From Gymnopus androsaceus JB14 (lineage: Eukaryota > Basidiomycota > Agaricomycetes > Agaricales > Omphalotaceae), in the NCBI GenBank assembly GCA_009733575.1, contig ML769433.1:69589-133588 (forward strand): DNA of 64,000 nt, written 5' to 3'. Below are positions 32,268-43,743 of this stretch, one piece after another. Both the position numbers and the translations under genes were made by a program. How positions within the stretch are numbered: position 1 is the stretch's first letter; each line of letters starts with the position of its first letter. The notes under the pieces are model-generated. The model had not been told where the DNA came from. It saw only the letters and a program-made list of their open reading frames with translations, and did no database searches.

Positions 32268-32439
32268 ATTATGTACCGCTATCTCAGTATCTGTTTGCGA
32301 ATCCTTGCAAGTCGGACACCGGTAAAGGACTCATAGGATGCGGATTAATGACTATCGTTGTAAGACAGACTTCTGGCCTCTTGGATGTTAGGGAAGAGAG
32401 AAGGAAGGGCGTGAAATACGCCAATTAGAGGTACATTAG

Positions 32440-32535
32440 AGGACCTGACCCCACTAAGGAGCGCATAACACAATTATGTTGTATATGAGGCTGGCTCGGG
32501 GTCCTTGGATTATATTGGACAACCTGCATAAACAT
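32440..32535. repeat. Dispersed repeat, copy 1
   Basis: GACCTGACCCCACTAAGGAG ... TGAGGCTGGCTCGGGGTC ... ATTATATTGGACAACCTG resembles 37678-37797 (CAGACCCCAGTAAAG ... TTTATGAGGCGACTCGGGGG ... GATTACACTGGACAACCTGG). Two diverged copies suggest a non-coding interspersed element. The type is unknown. Confidence 0.4.
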
Positions 32536-32769
32536 GAACTATAAAGGAGTGTAACACTTTCTTGTATCGTGAATAACCATGAAGGAGAAATGCAGTTGCA
32601 TGGTACGCGAAAGGCAATGCTTGTGGTATTTTTCTTCTCGGCGATCGTCTTCGTATAAGTATCATAATTATGTAGTGGACGGACATTCTCGTTTCTCTGT
32701 CTTTAATTTTGAACCCTTGGCACCCGTATTTGCAGGTGCTAATCGCCCAGTCGTTCCCGGACCTTTCGC

Positions 32770-33225
32770 TCATGTGGTTGATTTCGCAGCCGTTCCAGAG
32801 CCACCGGGGGCTGGATCGGAAGCCTGTACTTGCTGCTGTTTCATCTCCTCCAAGAACTTATCCCACTCTTCCAACAATTGCTCTCCAACGGTAGGCTCGA
32901 GTTCTGTCCCATCCCTCGAAAGCTTGGCCTCCCGATCATGATTCCAAGGATTCCGAAGGTGGCGCGTTGGATAAAACGGAAGTGCGTTCGGTACATATCC
33001 ATTCAACTCGCACCATGTTCACCTTTGCTGTCGAACGACTTATCTAGTTCCTGTGCTCCCTCTTCCTTTACCGAGATAAGCTTCAGTCTCGATAGCTGCT
33101 CGTTCAACCGATCTTCACTGCTTTGGCCACGCGCGGCGCAGAAAGGTGCAAAGTTTTCATCAACAACGACAGCCGGAAAGATCGTGACTTTGGGAGTAAG
33201 CCGTTGTCAGACAAAATGCCCGTAA
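32770..33225 (-). CDS. Hypothetical protein, charged C-terminus (boundaries uncertain)
   Basis: Two consecutive minus-strand coding-like segments. About 33204-33025 reads VTIFPAVVVDENFAPFCAAR and SEDRLNEQLSRLKLISVKEE. 33006-32770 reads LNGYVPNALPFYPTRHLRNP, then EQLLEEWDKFLEEMKQQQVQ, ending AAKSTT. They lie in different frames, and the junction near 33010-33030 has no convincing intron, so a one-base indel is possible. I do not recognise the family. A start codon and upstream exon were not identified. Confidence 0.4.
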
Positions 33226-33370
33226 TTCGATGATGTGTACCCCAATTTGGCAAGTGCAGAAGCCACCTACTTGGGCAATGAAGGGAGATCAGTGTACTAG
33301 TGAAGCACGATTCTGAAAAGGAATGATCCCAACAGACTGCCCCGAAGCCAAACCAGAGACTACACGCCAA

Positions 33371-34377
33371 TGCCAGCCGTTATACGACTTTATTTGGAAC
33401 AGTAAAAGCAGTGAAGTGGCATAGCCTCTCCCGCGCTAGGAGGAATGGAGCTCAAAGCAGATCTAACAGAGAACCAAGAATCATCTCTGTACTAAATGCA
33501 CAAAGCTCCAACAACACCGAAAGCAGCCAAAGGAAAGAAGGTAGATGGTAAGAAAGGGAATAAAGGAATAAAGAATGGCCCTGCTGAGCCAGAAACCAAG
33601 GTTGAAGAGGCTGTTGAGGACGTCGGAAAGGTCCTGGAAGAAAGTCGTCTTCTACATAGTCATGATCACGCACAACAGGTATCATTCCTCGGTCAAGCAA
33701 CAGTACTAGTCACGGTCAAGTCTCAACAGCGGTACTGGTTTGGTAGTTATACAATCGAGAGCCATTCATTGCACTAAGGAACAAGGCTACCCGGTAATGA
33801 TGGTTAAGAGGAAAAAAGATTGATCTGACGCCTGCAGGCCACGCTTCTTCCGAGTCAACTGGCTGCTACACTACAGTGGTATACCTCCACTTCCTCAGAA
33901 TGCAAAATGTGATGTGGCTTACACGGACGCGTTTTTGGGTAACTTCTGGTGTATTATTGGGCCCGGGATCATGCTGATCCATGCCAGCTATGTTTTCCGG
34001 CGATTCCATGTGAACAGCGATGTTCATTCGACAAGAAATAGAAGAGGTGTACAAAATGAAGGAGGAATCTACACGGAATCTGCTTTCTAAATACGGTAAA
34101 CATGGCGGTGGAATCTAATCAGGAATCCAGTCGTTTGCTGGATATCTTGATTGATATCTTACCCACACCGCCTAAGAAAGACTGCTATTTTGCTAGATTC
34201 TGCCTCCCCTTCGTTATTCGGCTTCAACAGTCTTCAAGGTCATAAAAAGCTCTATTCTGCCAATTGTTCATTGCTGGTATTGCACAAGAATACCATTCTA
34301 GAGTGGGCTTCTCTAACATTCCGTCTTAGTTGTTTACTCAATAGCATAGTAAATTCTAATTTTTTCAAGGAGAAGCC
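33371..34377. other. Stretch with one Lys/Glu-rich frame, no firm gene
   Basis: 33496-33777 (+) contains KAAKGKKVDGKKGNKGIK followed by an acidic stretch. It could be the tail of a small basic protein, but no exon context supports it. The rest shows nothing recognisable. Confidence 0.3.
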
Positions 34378-34949
34378 ATGGCCCATCCAACCGTAAGCAT
34401 ATTGATGTTTCTACTGTTGTTTCAGTGCGACTTACACATGGAAACTCAAAAGCCGCAACGGAGAAGTAGGAGTGCTGTCATCGAAGGAGGCCAGGAAAGA
34501 CAGTCAAGCTATCCTCTACTTCAATCATCCTCCACAAATCAGTCTTTTGCTCAAAGTCAAAAATGGCAAAACGGCGATGCTACTGCATCGAGCTCTTTGC
34601 TCACAGAAAGAGCCCAGAAAAGGTTACGTAGAGAAGAACCTGTCTTTCAGCCAAGTTATTCCACAATGTCCATCGCACCGAGAGAAGGAGCGGTATTTGC
34701 TGGTAAAGAGGATTTTAGTGCCGGGCATCCGTCTGTGACACTGGCAGAGCAGGGTCCTCATTCCAAGGAAAATGGCTTGGGGTTGCGTTCTCCTGTCTTC
34801 GACTCTAAATTTCTATGTAATGACTGTGAGTTACTACATACTGTTATACCTATGACTCTGTTCTCACTGCTGACATCTCAATAAAGTCCGATATCCTGAT
34901 CAAGTTGACTTTGATGATGCGGCTTGCATCTCAAACCTTCACTACTCCG

Positions 34950-34990
<41 letters not shown>

Positions 34991-35299
34991 CCATCCCTTA
35001 TTGATCCATCCGCCGCGCATGAAGACATTTATGGAGCAAACACACAACAGGCAAGGATGGAGGAGTCTAGACGTGGCAGGAATACCCTTCTAGAGTGAGC
35101 CTCTATCATTCTACGCTTACTCATTGTCGTTTATCATATCCTCATCAGAGCTCCATTCTTCGCTCACTCGCACGGCCTTGCATTCCACAACAATAAATTC
35201 TATGCATTTTCAGGGAGCAACCATGGATTCACCCGTAAGCATATTGATATTGCCACTAGTGTTTCAGTTCTGCTTACACCGGAAACTAGACACGTGTGA
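34378..35299 (+). CDS. Hypothetical Ser/Gln-rich protein with polyglutamine tract
   Basis: Four exons can be joined with consistent phase: 34378-34392, 34426-34825, 34887-35094 and 35149-35299 (257 residues). The first intron is only 33 nt and a multiple of three, so it may be read through. The protein starts MAHPT in a good context (GCCATGG). It is Ser/Gln-rich with a basic AQKRLRREEPV patch, then DFDDAACISNLHYSE and 14 glutamines encoded by a CAA run (34951-34990). It ends LLTPETRHV. The composition suggests a nuclear or regulatory protein, but there is no recognised domain. A second copy of its start region is at 35205-35285. Confidence 0.4.
34951..34990 (+). repeat. (CAA)n microsatellite encoding polyglutamine
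   Basis: About 14 CAA units, in the Gln frame of the predicted gene at 34378-35299. Confidence 0.85.
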
Positions 35300-36735
35300 G
35301 CAAAAAAAAGTTCCCTCCACAGCATTTTGTGTGGTAGGTGGCACCTTACATCTATCACAATGCATGGTTTGACTATAAACATAGATTCCAAGGGATGAAG
35401 TTCGTACCCTGAGTGTAATATGTACACGAAAGGGTTCTCGATTCAACAGCGCAAAGCGAAAGGAATCTGATGTGCTGATCCAGGTGTTTGAAGGTCCTAA
35501 GGCCAGGGAGGTAAGACCTGCACTCCCTTTGTTACAGACATTCTTATCCTGACATTTTTACAGTTGTGGCAGAAAACTCTAAACTTGTCTTCTCGGCGCC
35601 TACTGTAAGGCACGCAGAATATGCCACGAACGAGCTGTATTAATGCAACTTCACATTGGCAGGAATGCTCATTTTCTCGACATTGTAGGTATATCACCTA
35701 CTTCCGATGATTGCTCTTCAGACCCGCATTATATTGTTTTTGATGGAGGTGTGTTTGCTGGCTTTATTTATCATTTTATGGTCATTTGACTTTGTCCTAT
35801 AGCGGGCAGTAGAAGCACTCATCGTGTTATTGCCTCAATGCTAAAAAAAGGAAATAGGGAATCTACAGTTATAGGACTGCGAGCAGTAAGATGTTTTTCT
35901 CTGGGCTTCTTCAAGTATTGACAAGGTCTTTCAGGTATATGGAATTACAGTGAGCTGTGGTGTTTTTTTTTTGAAACGCACCTACCATCACTGAACTTGG
36001 AACTTCATTGCAGTCGGGGCTTGATTACATCTCCAAGACAATCCATCCCTTATCAAAACTAGGAATCGATGTAAGTGATGCCCAATGAATGTGCCAATAC
36101 CCATCGGACCATCTGATATCACAGGAATTCGATGCTTTTTCGGATGACTCTGGTCATACACAGCTAACGTTTACTCCCAATGCCTTTGATGGGCATTCAA
36201 CCCTCATGAGCCATCAGGCTATTACTGATGTTGAGATTTGTAACTCTTTCATTAGAAAGGTCAGTTTGTCTTTGACCGTAAAAGTCAGAGTACTTATGTG
36301 TAATTTGCCTTGGAGATATTCAACAATGCTAACCAGACCCTACATGGTGAGCCCAGAATGTCTTGCCATACAATTCTTTGTGACATATATCTCAAAGGGG
36401 ACCAACATATGAAGGAGGAATTTACTAATAGCAGGAGGCTAACATCTCAAACGGAATCTACTGGTGATCCTGAAATTTCTCGTATTGCAAACACGCCCCG
36501 GAATGCCAAACCCCTTCCCCGACGTGAAATAATTTGGAATGCTTTTGGCTTCTCCAAGTCTTTGTTATCTGACATATCCGAAACTTATGACAACGTGATC
36601 TTTAAAATGAAAGCATTCAACTACCTCGCCACCTTGGTCGTGGCGTCACAGGAATTCGATGCGATTATGGTTGCGAAGGGTATAGTCGAGAAGAAATTAC
36701 TTTTACCCCAGATGCATTCCGAAATGCGGTACTAA
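35205..36735 (+). pseudogene. Degenerate coding-like region related to the preceding gene
   Basis: 35220-35260 repeats the ATG, short exon and 33-nt intron (gtaagcatattgat...tttcag) found at 34378-34426. Downstream are isolated coding-like segments with splice sites: VLIQVFEGPKARE before a gtaaga donor (35515), SGLDYISKTIHPLSKLGID (36012-36070), and EFDAFSDDSGHTQLTFTPNA (36124-36183). There is also an open frame 36310-36735 in which EFDA recurs near 36654. I cannot assemble one intact gene. It may be a fast-evolving or decaying tandem duplicate. Confidence 0.35.
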
Positions 36736-37013
36736 TATACCAGCAGCCATCCCCAAATGAAAGGTGTGATTTGTGCGGAGTGCCTCTACAATGTAATCAT
36801 ACCGCCACACATAATCAATATACGGAACTGACCACGATTGGAACCGATTTGACAGGTCCTCTTACTTTGCTCCACAATTTTACTTTGCTCGACAACTGGG
36901 CTCATCGGACTGGAAGGGAGATTCTCTATCAGGAAGATTGCGTTGGGCCCCCACATGCTTCAGTTTGGATTAGCAGAGTTTACGGTGCGTCACATTATGT
37001 TTCGGTTTTGTAG

Positions 37014-38038
37014 AAGACTGAATGTCAATTCTAGTGGACCGCGAGCAGTATGGCGCTAGCCAAGCGATGCATAAAGACACTGCGAGAGTGAACGCTGCTA
37101 CTCAAACTGTGAATGTCCTGAAAAGCCTCGGGCTACTATGACTGGCCAGACATATCTAGACTATTAACACCCAAGCTATGGCAGCCTATGGAAAGAATTT
37201 ATCTAATTATTTATTGCTTGCTTTTAGTATTTATCCGACCATATTATTAATTTATCAGCTGGACCACGCTCCATTCCAACCCGTCATGACTACAACAACA
37301 TGCACATTTCACAAAAGCCATCTGTTGCTGCTGAAAACATGAGCTGCTTTGCTAGCTAACCTCTGTTGATTTGGTAGATGGCCTAAAGTTTCAGGTTAAG
37401 TAGCGTCCTTAACATGGTCATATCATTGGTGGTTATCAATGCTCAATAGCAGGCTTATTTCGTAATGGGCCTTTCCTCTGTGTCTACTATAGGAAATTAT
37501 AATAATAGAAGCAAGGCAAAGATGAAATGGTTGGAAAAAATTGTTAGTATCCGTTCTTTAATCTTCAAGTTAGAGAGTTGAACTTACTAGTATATTTATG
37601 TCAAATTTGCTCTATATTATTATTATTGCGTTGTACTGTTAACCACTTTATAGAAGGTGGTTAACTGCGGGAGTGGGTGGATCAGACCCCAGTAAAGCCG
37701 CGATTAGCGTACAAACGCAATCCTGTTTATGAGGCGACTCGGGGGGAAGTCATTGCCTCGGTGGCAGGCTGCCAGTGGATTACACTGGACAACCTGGATC
37801 TTCCTAGCATAGCTGGAGATTAGCATGCCCGTCGCCACCAGCTATTAATGTAGTGTACCTCTTAGCTACGGGAGAACCAAGTTTTAGTTGTACGCAAGTG
37901 ACGGAACTCCTATCGCCAAATCATAAGCGCCGAGTTACCTATTTAGTAATAGGGGCGGCGCTAGCGCTCCACATGGTGAAAAGGCTCGCCTGTTTTCTAA
38001 CTTTCCTTTCTCCATCATCACCTCTCCCTCCTTAAGCG
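37014..38038. other. Gene-poor stretch with dispersed repeat copy 2
   Basis: AT-rich. It holds the second copy of the dispersed repeat (37678-37797) and no convincing gene. Confidence 0.45.
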
Positions 38039-39987
38039 ATGCCTCCCTATCATTTCTCCGAGCTGGAAACTCTTTTCCTCGATGCTCTCGATTCCGTAGC
38101 CTCGACGATAAGAACGTTCAAATCAACTTATTTCTTTCATTCCTTCCAACTTCAACTTTTCGCATGTCACCTTGAACGATAAAGCAATAAACATTGGCAA
38201 GAAGGAGCTTTCACGCTGGATTGCTGAAGACTTGTTTATTCTCATGGATGATACTACGGACCTTGACGTATCTCAGGTGAACTTTGTTTAAGTTTAAGCA
38301 TTTCCTAGTATCTCGCTCAACTGACTACAGATTTCTACGCAACTTTTTGGCTATAATACTAACGTATCACGCTCTCTATATGGTTTAATTCCATCTGAAT
38401 CAACGTTTCCCGAAACGCAACAAGGATGACCTTTTCTCCTTGGTGTGTGGTCTTGCGCGAAGTAACGAGGAGTTTCGAGACTTCTTTTTCGCGAATATTT
38501 CAACGCCTTTGGCCTCAGCTCTCCATTCTCTTCAAGACACTATTCTGGCCGACTTCGAGAATGATTCTCCGGAGCTCAATGAAGACATACCGATGCCAGA
38601 CTTAAAGCGACGCCGCAAGGTCGAAGAAGTTTCAACCGAGGAAGGAGTCGATATCAAACGGTTCAAAGTTGAAGGTCCGCGTCTCCTTTCATCATTTTCC
38701 CGCCCCGTCTCACTATTTCGCCAACATTCGCAGAGTCCTCACTGCTAAAATCACGGAAGAAGACTGGAACCTCAAAGAACTTTAAGAAGAAGAGCGTTTC
38801 TCGGACTAGAATCTCCGAGAAACCTTATCGGGTACTGTGCGACTACCTATTTTCATGGTATCTTCACTGATTTCCTTCTTGCCGCCCATCTCAGAAGACT
38901 TCGAAGCTACGAGAGAGAGATACGCTACGAGAAGTCACGAATGTCGAGGTGTGTATCAATTGCTCCGTAAACTTTGTTCTTGATTGATCTCATATTCTAT
39001 ATTAGATGTCTTTTGCGGTGGAGCCATCTCCGTCGCGAACAGCCCGCCATCTTTTGGATTCGCCCTTTTCGTCAGATTCCATTCCTTCGCCCGAAATTCC
39101 TTCCAGTAAATAAAGTCCCAGTTCAAACTTTCGGACCGCTTTAACCTTGCGATTTCTTTCTAGGCAATGAAGATTCTTTGCAAGTCGTTCAAATCTCAGA
39201 ATCGACGTTTACACCCCAGGTCTCTCCCGCTCTTGTACACGATGATCCTCCTTCTCCTTTGTCGCTCCATACTCCTGCAGCAAGATACTCTGCTGAAGAT
39301 GTCGCTCTGGATACTGATGATCTTCAATCCGCCAGAAGCACAGACACAACCTGGCCTAATCACAATCCACCCAGATTGATTTCGAACCGGCATTCGTTCC
39401 AGTCCGTTGCACAAGCGGTTGCATTCTGGAATCAACCAAGCAACTTCCCCATTAACCCTACTACTGCTACTGCTACTACTACTACTACTACTACTACTAG
39501 CCTGCTCCCTCGAGCATCACCGATACGCGTTTCTCAATGGCGTCCTGACTCTGTCTGGTTCTCTCCTCCGCGGTCCAAACCATCCTCAAGTCCGCCTTTA
39601 ATGTCAGCGACTTCTACTAGTTCTACTCCAAGTCCACCGAGTCCTATATCTCGCGTCGCATTCACTATCCACCTCGACCTTTCTCACCCATACTTCAGAC
39701 AAAGTCTGGACTTTTGTCAATCACGTCTTCGCCGATGCTCAAAGTGCAGTACGTGAATACGTATCTGATCTTCAAGACGGATTGTTGATGCTTGCTCTCG
39801 CATATGAGCTCTCGCATTTACCGTTCCTCGTTCTAGTCTTTGTGTTATACCTTATGTATCCCGATGGCTTGACGTTGGCCTATGCAGGTGGTGGTCAGAT
39901 CCCTTTGACGTTGACCGTGAGGTTTGGAAGTTCCTTGGGTTGAGATCGGTTTTGGATAGTCGATGGAAGCTGAGTGCTAAGCGTTGA
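38039..39987 (+). CDS. Hypothetical multi-exon protein, Ser/Pro/Thr-rich with charged coiled segments
   Basis: The start is probably at 38039-38041 (MPPYHFSELETLFLDALDS). Coding-like exons follow: KKELSRWIAEDLFILMDDTT (about 38200-38277), then LFSLVCGLARSNEEFRDFFF to PMPDLKRRRKVEEVSTEEGV (38430-38673), a basic KTSKLRERDTLREVTNVE exon, SFAVEPSPSRTARHLLDSP, and a long Ser/Pro/Thr-rich exon. The last exon reads WWSDPFDVDREVWKFLGLRS and ends LSAKR with TGA 39985-39987. Not all joins could be phased. The basic KRRRK patch suggests nuclear localisation. No known domain is recognised. An ACT-repeat (39460-39501) encodes a Thr run. Confidence 0.45.
39460..39501 (+). repeat. (ACT)n microsatellite
   Basis: About 13 imperfect ACT units inside the predicted coding exon of the preceding hypothetical gene, encoding polythreonine in its frame. 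Confidence 0.8.
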
Positions 39988-40243
39988 GAGCCGCCAAACG
40001 CATTTATGTACTGCTTGGGTCAAGTACCATTCGTCGTTCGTTTTGTTTGTAGATTGTATCCGTTGCCTCACACTACTATATAGCTAGCCTTTCACAATAT
40101 CGATCTCGCACGATTTGGTTTAGATTTTGTTTGTAGATTATTTCGAAGAATGTATGTCAACGCTCTGTACCAACGTATATGCATGGAGCAAAGTGAGAAA
40201 AAAAACACAATACACGAAAGATTGAAAATCAATAACATAGAAT

Positions 40244-40342
40244 CTCCCTGGCTGGGAGTCGAACCCAGCTTTCGCGCGCTCAAGAGACATGAGCCAGATA
40301 CATAATGACAAGCGCGTGTACTAACCGATATACTACCAGGGA
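40244..40342 (-). tRNA. trnD-GUC: tRNA-Asp (anticodon GTC) with intron
   Basis: On the minus strand the acceptor stem TCCCTGG/CCAGGGA is perfect, with discriminator G. The D arm region is TAGTATATCGGTTAGTA. The anticodon stem CGCGC/GCGCG encloses TT-GTC-A, interrupted by an intron of about 27 nt after position 37. The T arm GCTGG-GTTCGACT-CCAGC region is well formed. Confidence 0.88.
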
Positions 40343-40464
40343 GTTAATAGTGTACGGTTACTTATCATCAAGGTTTTTCTTTGTAGCGGTGCTTTACTGT
40401 AAGTAATTACATTTCCATCGACACCGAACGCAGACCAAGGATACAAAGGCAGGTATAGTAGAAC

Positions 40465-41797
40465 CTACCGAGCTAAACCACCAAAAACCAGTTTCGACTG
40501 AGTCTGCACCTTCCTTTGCGCTCTCAGCGCCTCCAATTCCATCTGAACCTTGCTATTCGCAAATTCCGAAGCGGGAAGAGTGCTGAGAAAAGTCGGTACA
40601 GCGACACGCCTTACGCGTCCAAGACCAAACGGAGTCTGTACGGTGTCGAACTGGGACCCTGTAGGATAGACAACCTCCGTCGAGGGATTAGCACGAGCAC
40701 TACGAGGCTAAGGTTGAATGCGGGATAGGATGTGCCGCTGTCGTGGATGGGAAGGAGGTGGATGAAGCGCGCAGAGAGCGGGCCTGGCTGGAAGACTTGG
40801 AAGTTTCCTCTCGTTCATGGTTGGGAGAAATCGCGCTTATGGCCCGCACTACTCTGAGAAGTAGCTTTGCTGGCAGACCGCTCAGCCATCGGAATGAGTG
40901 CTTCTAGCGCACAAGGCTCCAGGACTAAGGATCGGAGTTGCGACAGAAGCTGAAAGTACGGAGGAATCCACAATCGGGAGAGTAGTAGCTTTGCTGGCAG
41001 ACAGCTTAGCTATCGGCAGGGCCGCTTCTGCAGCCTGTACTAAGGCTTCAGGACTAAGGATCGGAGTTGCAATAAGAGCTGAGAGTACGGAGGAATCCAA
41101 GTGGAGAGTACTCCGACTCGGAGTTTCCGAGGCATTTGCTCGGTCAGTGTCGCGCAAGAAAGTCTTCCGACTCCGTCTCCTTCGAAGAACGTCCGATACG
41201 TCCCTCACATTACTAGACTGAGCGTTATCCGGCAAGTCTTGGTGCGATGATGTCGCTGCGAAAGACTTCGGAGTTTTCGGGATAGGTCGACGCCTATGTG
41301 TCGGCGATAGCAATAGTGTTTTCTTGGTCTGGCGTTGAATAGTAGGAGAAACAGCCTTCAGGATTCGAGGTAGCGGAGATTCTGGTAAGCTGTGAGGTTC
41401 GATTTTTAGCTCGCCGCGGGGTATTCACGATTTTAGTCTTTTCGGAATCCTGATGATGATGTTTAGATATTGGAGATTTCGAAACAAGGCGAGTTTGTGG
41501 CTTGGAATCGGTGCTCAAAAATGTTTGTTTTGTGAGTAGTTTAGAATCAGATTTGGATGGGCGAGAAAGTCGGCGATTCGACGAAGTTTCTTTCGATTGG
41601 GCGAGGCTGCTAGCAGGACTACTAGCTGGTGAAGCGAGACTAGGATTATCAGAGTGGCGGTCAACTAGCATCAATCTCTTCAATTTCGGACTTGAAGTTT
41701 CTTTCGAATGGAAAGAATTCTGTGCAGAGTTTCTTCGGGGATGCGGTGGTTCCGAGATACAAGGAGAACGAGCTAGACGTTGCGGAGAAGAATTCAT
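40465..41797 (-). CDS. Hypothetical Ser/Lys/Arg-rich protein with internal 43-residue repeats; frame interrupted
   Basis: The start at 41797 gives MNSSPQRLARSPCISEPPHP, a basic, Ser/Pro-rich region without introns. The frame stops near 41294 but continues in another frame with LLLSPTHRRRPIPKTPKSFA. Two repeats then contain VLSALIATPILSPEAL or VLSASVATPILSPGAL with SASKATTLPI. After a second break near 40905 the repeat theme resumes (LIPMAERSASKAT). The C-terminus (about 40680-40465) reads QTPFGLGRVRRVAVP and ends KLVFGGLAR with TAG. Family unknown; the composition resembles chromatin or mitotic-spindle-associated proteins. The breaks could be indels or unrecognised introns. Confidence 0.45.
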
Positions 41798-42192
41798 CTG
41801 AGAGAGGCGAAAACTGTCAAGGAAATTAAGATATTATACAAAAAATACATACTATTATGATGGTCAAAGCGAAGTTCTTTGGCGCCTATTCTCTGCTTCC
41901 ATGTTCCTCAAGGTCACCTAGCTAGTTTTCTGCTGGTCTCAACGTCAAGGTCCAGACCTCAATGCTGGAGAGGTAGCTTCAGGTACAATTGAAAGAGAAA
42001 AATAGCTGCATCGTGATCCCAACAGAGTTGTGTCTGTCGTCAAGGTGCCGCATCAACTTCTGTCATCTCTCCTTCGCTCTGTGCTGTGAGGCGCTGTGTT
42101 GCTTTTAACTGCTCTTGCGCCCTCACTCTCTCCCTTTTGCTTTCACATTCCATTCATTTGTAACAAACCTTCATTTAAAACCGTTCATTTCG

Positions 42193-42978
42193 ATGGCATT
42201 GGGATTCACTTCGGTTGGGAGAAAGAAGGTCGCAGCTCACCTCACTCTTTATTTCCTCAATATCATTGTACTCGCGCTTGCTGCACGGGTCAATTCGTTT
42301 CAAGAGTTTTTCTGTGAGTCTTCCGAGCTTAGATCTTTCAACTGATTCTAATAATTCTCTAAAAGACGCTGCTGATCTCTTCCCACTTGGATTGTCCATA
42401 ACCAGTCTCGTCATCCTCACTGTAATGTGCGCTCTTTCCTCACTCAATCTCACCTAAGCTTACACTCCATGGCTAAGGATTACCCTTGATTTTGCTACGT
42501 CCTCGTCGTATACAGGCCGTCCCCAATTTGAGATTGGTGTTTTTGCCGTTCTGTCCCTGTTCTGGTTAGCGTTCAACGCCTTTTCAACTTCACGATGGCG
42601 TCAGGTGCCTTTGAATTGCTCAGCTGTGCCTGCTGGTCTGTATGCTCTATCCCCTTCGACGTTCTACTGACAATGTTTCCAGGCTTTGAGGATGTCAAAA
42701 CTTGGTGCCAGGATCTTCAAGCGTTGAAGGCGTTTGTTTGGATAGAATGGTTGTTCTGTACGTTGCATTTATCTTCGCCGATTCTCTTTTGACCGAAGAC
42801 TACAGTCTTCTTCACGGCGTTTGTCACACTTCGCTATGTCATTGCACAAAACACTCGCGGAAACAAACATATCTTCCGCATGCCTCTTTCACGCTATTCA
42901 CCGAACCAGGCCCGTGCAGCTGATGTCGATTACACGCGCAACAGTGAATTCATGCAGTTCTCTGAACCCAAGTTCTAG
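42193..42978 (+). CDS. Four-transmembrane MARVEL-like membrane protein
   Basis: Five exons: 42193-42313, 42366-42426, 42478-42635, 42683-42757 and 42806-42978 (588 nt, 195 residues), with all phases consistent. The hydrophobic segments are HLTLYFLNIIVLALAA, LFPLGLSITSLVILTVM, FEIGVFAVLSLFWLAF and ALKAFVWIEWLFFFFTAFVT. The last two flank a loop with conserved cysteines (VPLNCSAVPA, DVKTWCQDLQ). The cytoplasmic tail is polar and ends FMQFSEPKF. This order is typical of the MARVEL-domain proteins common in Agaricomycetes, which associate with cholesterol- or sterol-rich membranes. The specific role is unknown. The exon 2 donor is GTGCGC at 42427; the earlier GTAATG would break the frame. Confidence 0.8.
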
Positions 42979-43743
42979 GTTCATAGTGCAGCTCTTACGA
43001 CAATGGCTATAGGGTGAAGGAGAAATGACGAAACTACTACAAATTCCCGCTGGCTAGGAATCTTCATGTTGGCGTTCAGACCCTTTTTTTTTCCTTTTCG
43101 AATTCTGGACCCCAAGTACTTATTATTATTATTCGATTGCTGTTCGGTTGTGCTTTTACGATCTTTCAATGCAATTGTATGTACTATATACCCCCCCTCC
43201 AACTTCTACCGCTTTTTGCGTTCTGGATCGATCCTGTGGCTGCAACAGCAGCCAAGCCGCCTCGCACGGACATTAGTAGCATTTTTGCTGGCAATTTAAG
43301 ATTTCATCGAGTAGGCGCATTGTCGGGGCGGCGGTTGAGGAGGAATATATCGCTTCCATACTCTGCGGCCCCGAATCGAATGGCTTAGTTAGGCCCTGAT
43401 GGTCGGAATCGAAGTCCTGAATACAACCTCCCGCAATCGGTAGTTTATGATTTTTTATACTAGGACCAGGAACGCTGAGAACGACTGAGGGATTGTTCTT
43501 GTCGAATCCTTCTCAGTGGCGCTTTGCACAAAAGATAGTCTATAGAGAGTCAAGAGCGGAAATGAAAGGTCTATAGCGGTACTAATTACAGTGGCATCCA
43601 GTCTCATTCTACTAGCAGATAAATATAAATATACGAACAGCTATATACATGTATAGCAGATTCCAAATACAAAAAAGGCATAGATCATAATTCCGAGAAT
43701 CGTGTGTGATGAAAATATCCAAATAACCAAAGCGAAAAAAAAA
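42979..43743. other. Intergenic stretch, no gene seen
   Basis: 3' flanks of two convergent genes (MARVEL-like and acyl-CoA ligase), with a short ATT tract near 43121-43133. Confidence 0.5.

Noticed and set aside
35400..35515. Hsp70 substrate-binding fragment (VLIQVFEG-like words)
   Set aside because: Only one short motif matches. Neighbouring exons show no Hsp70 signature.
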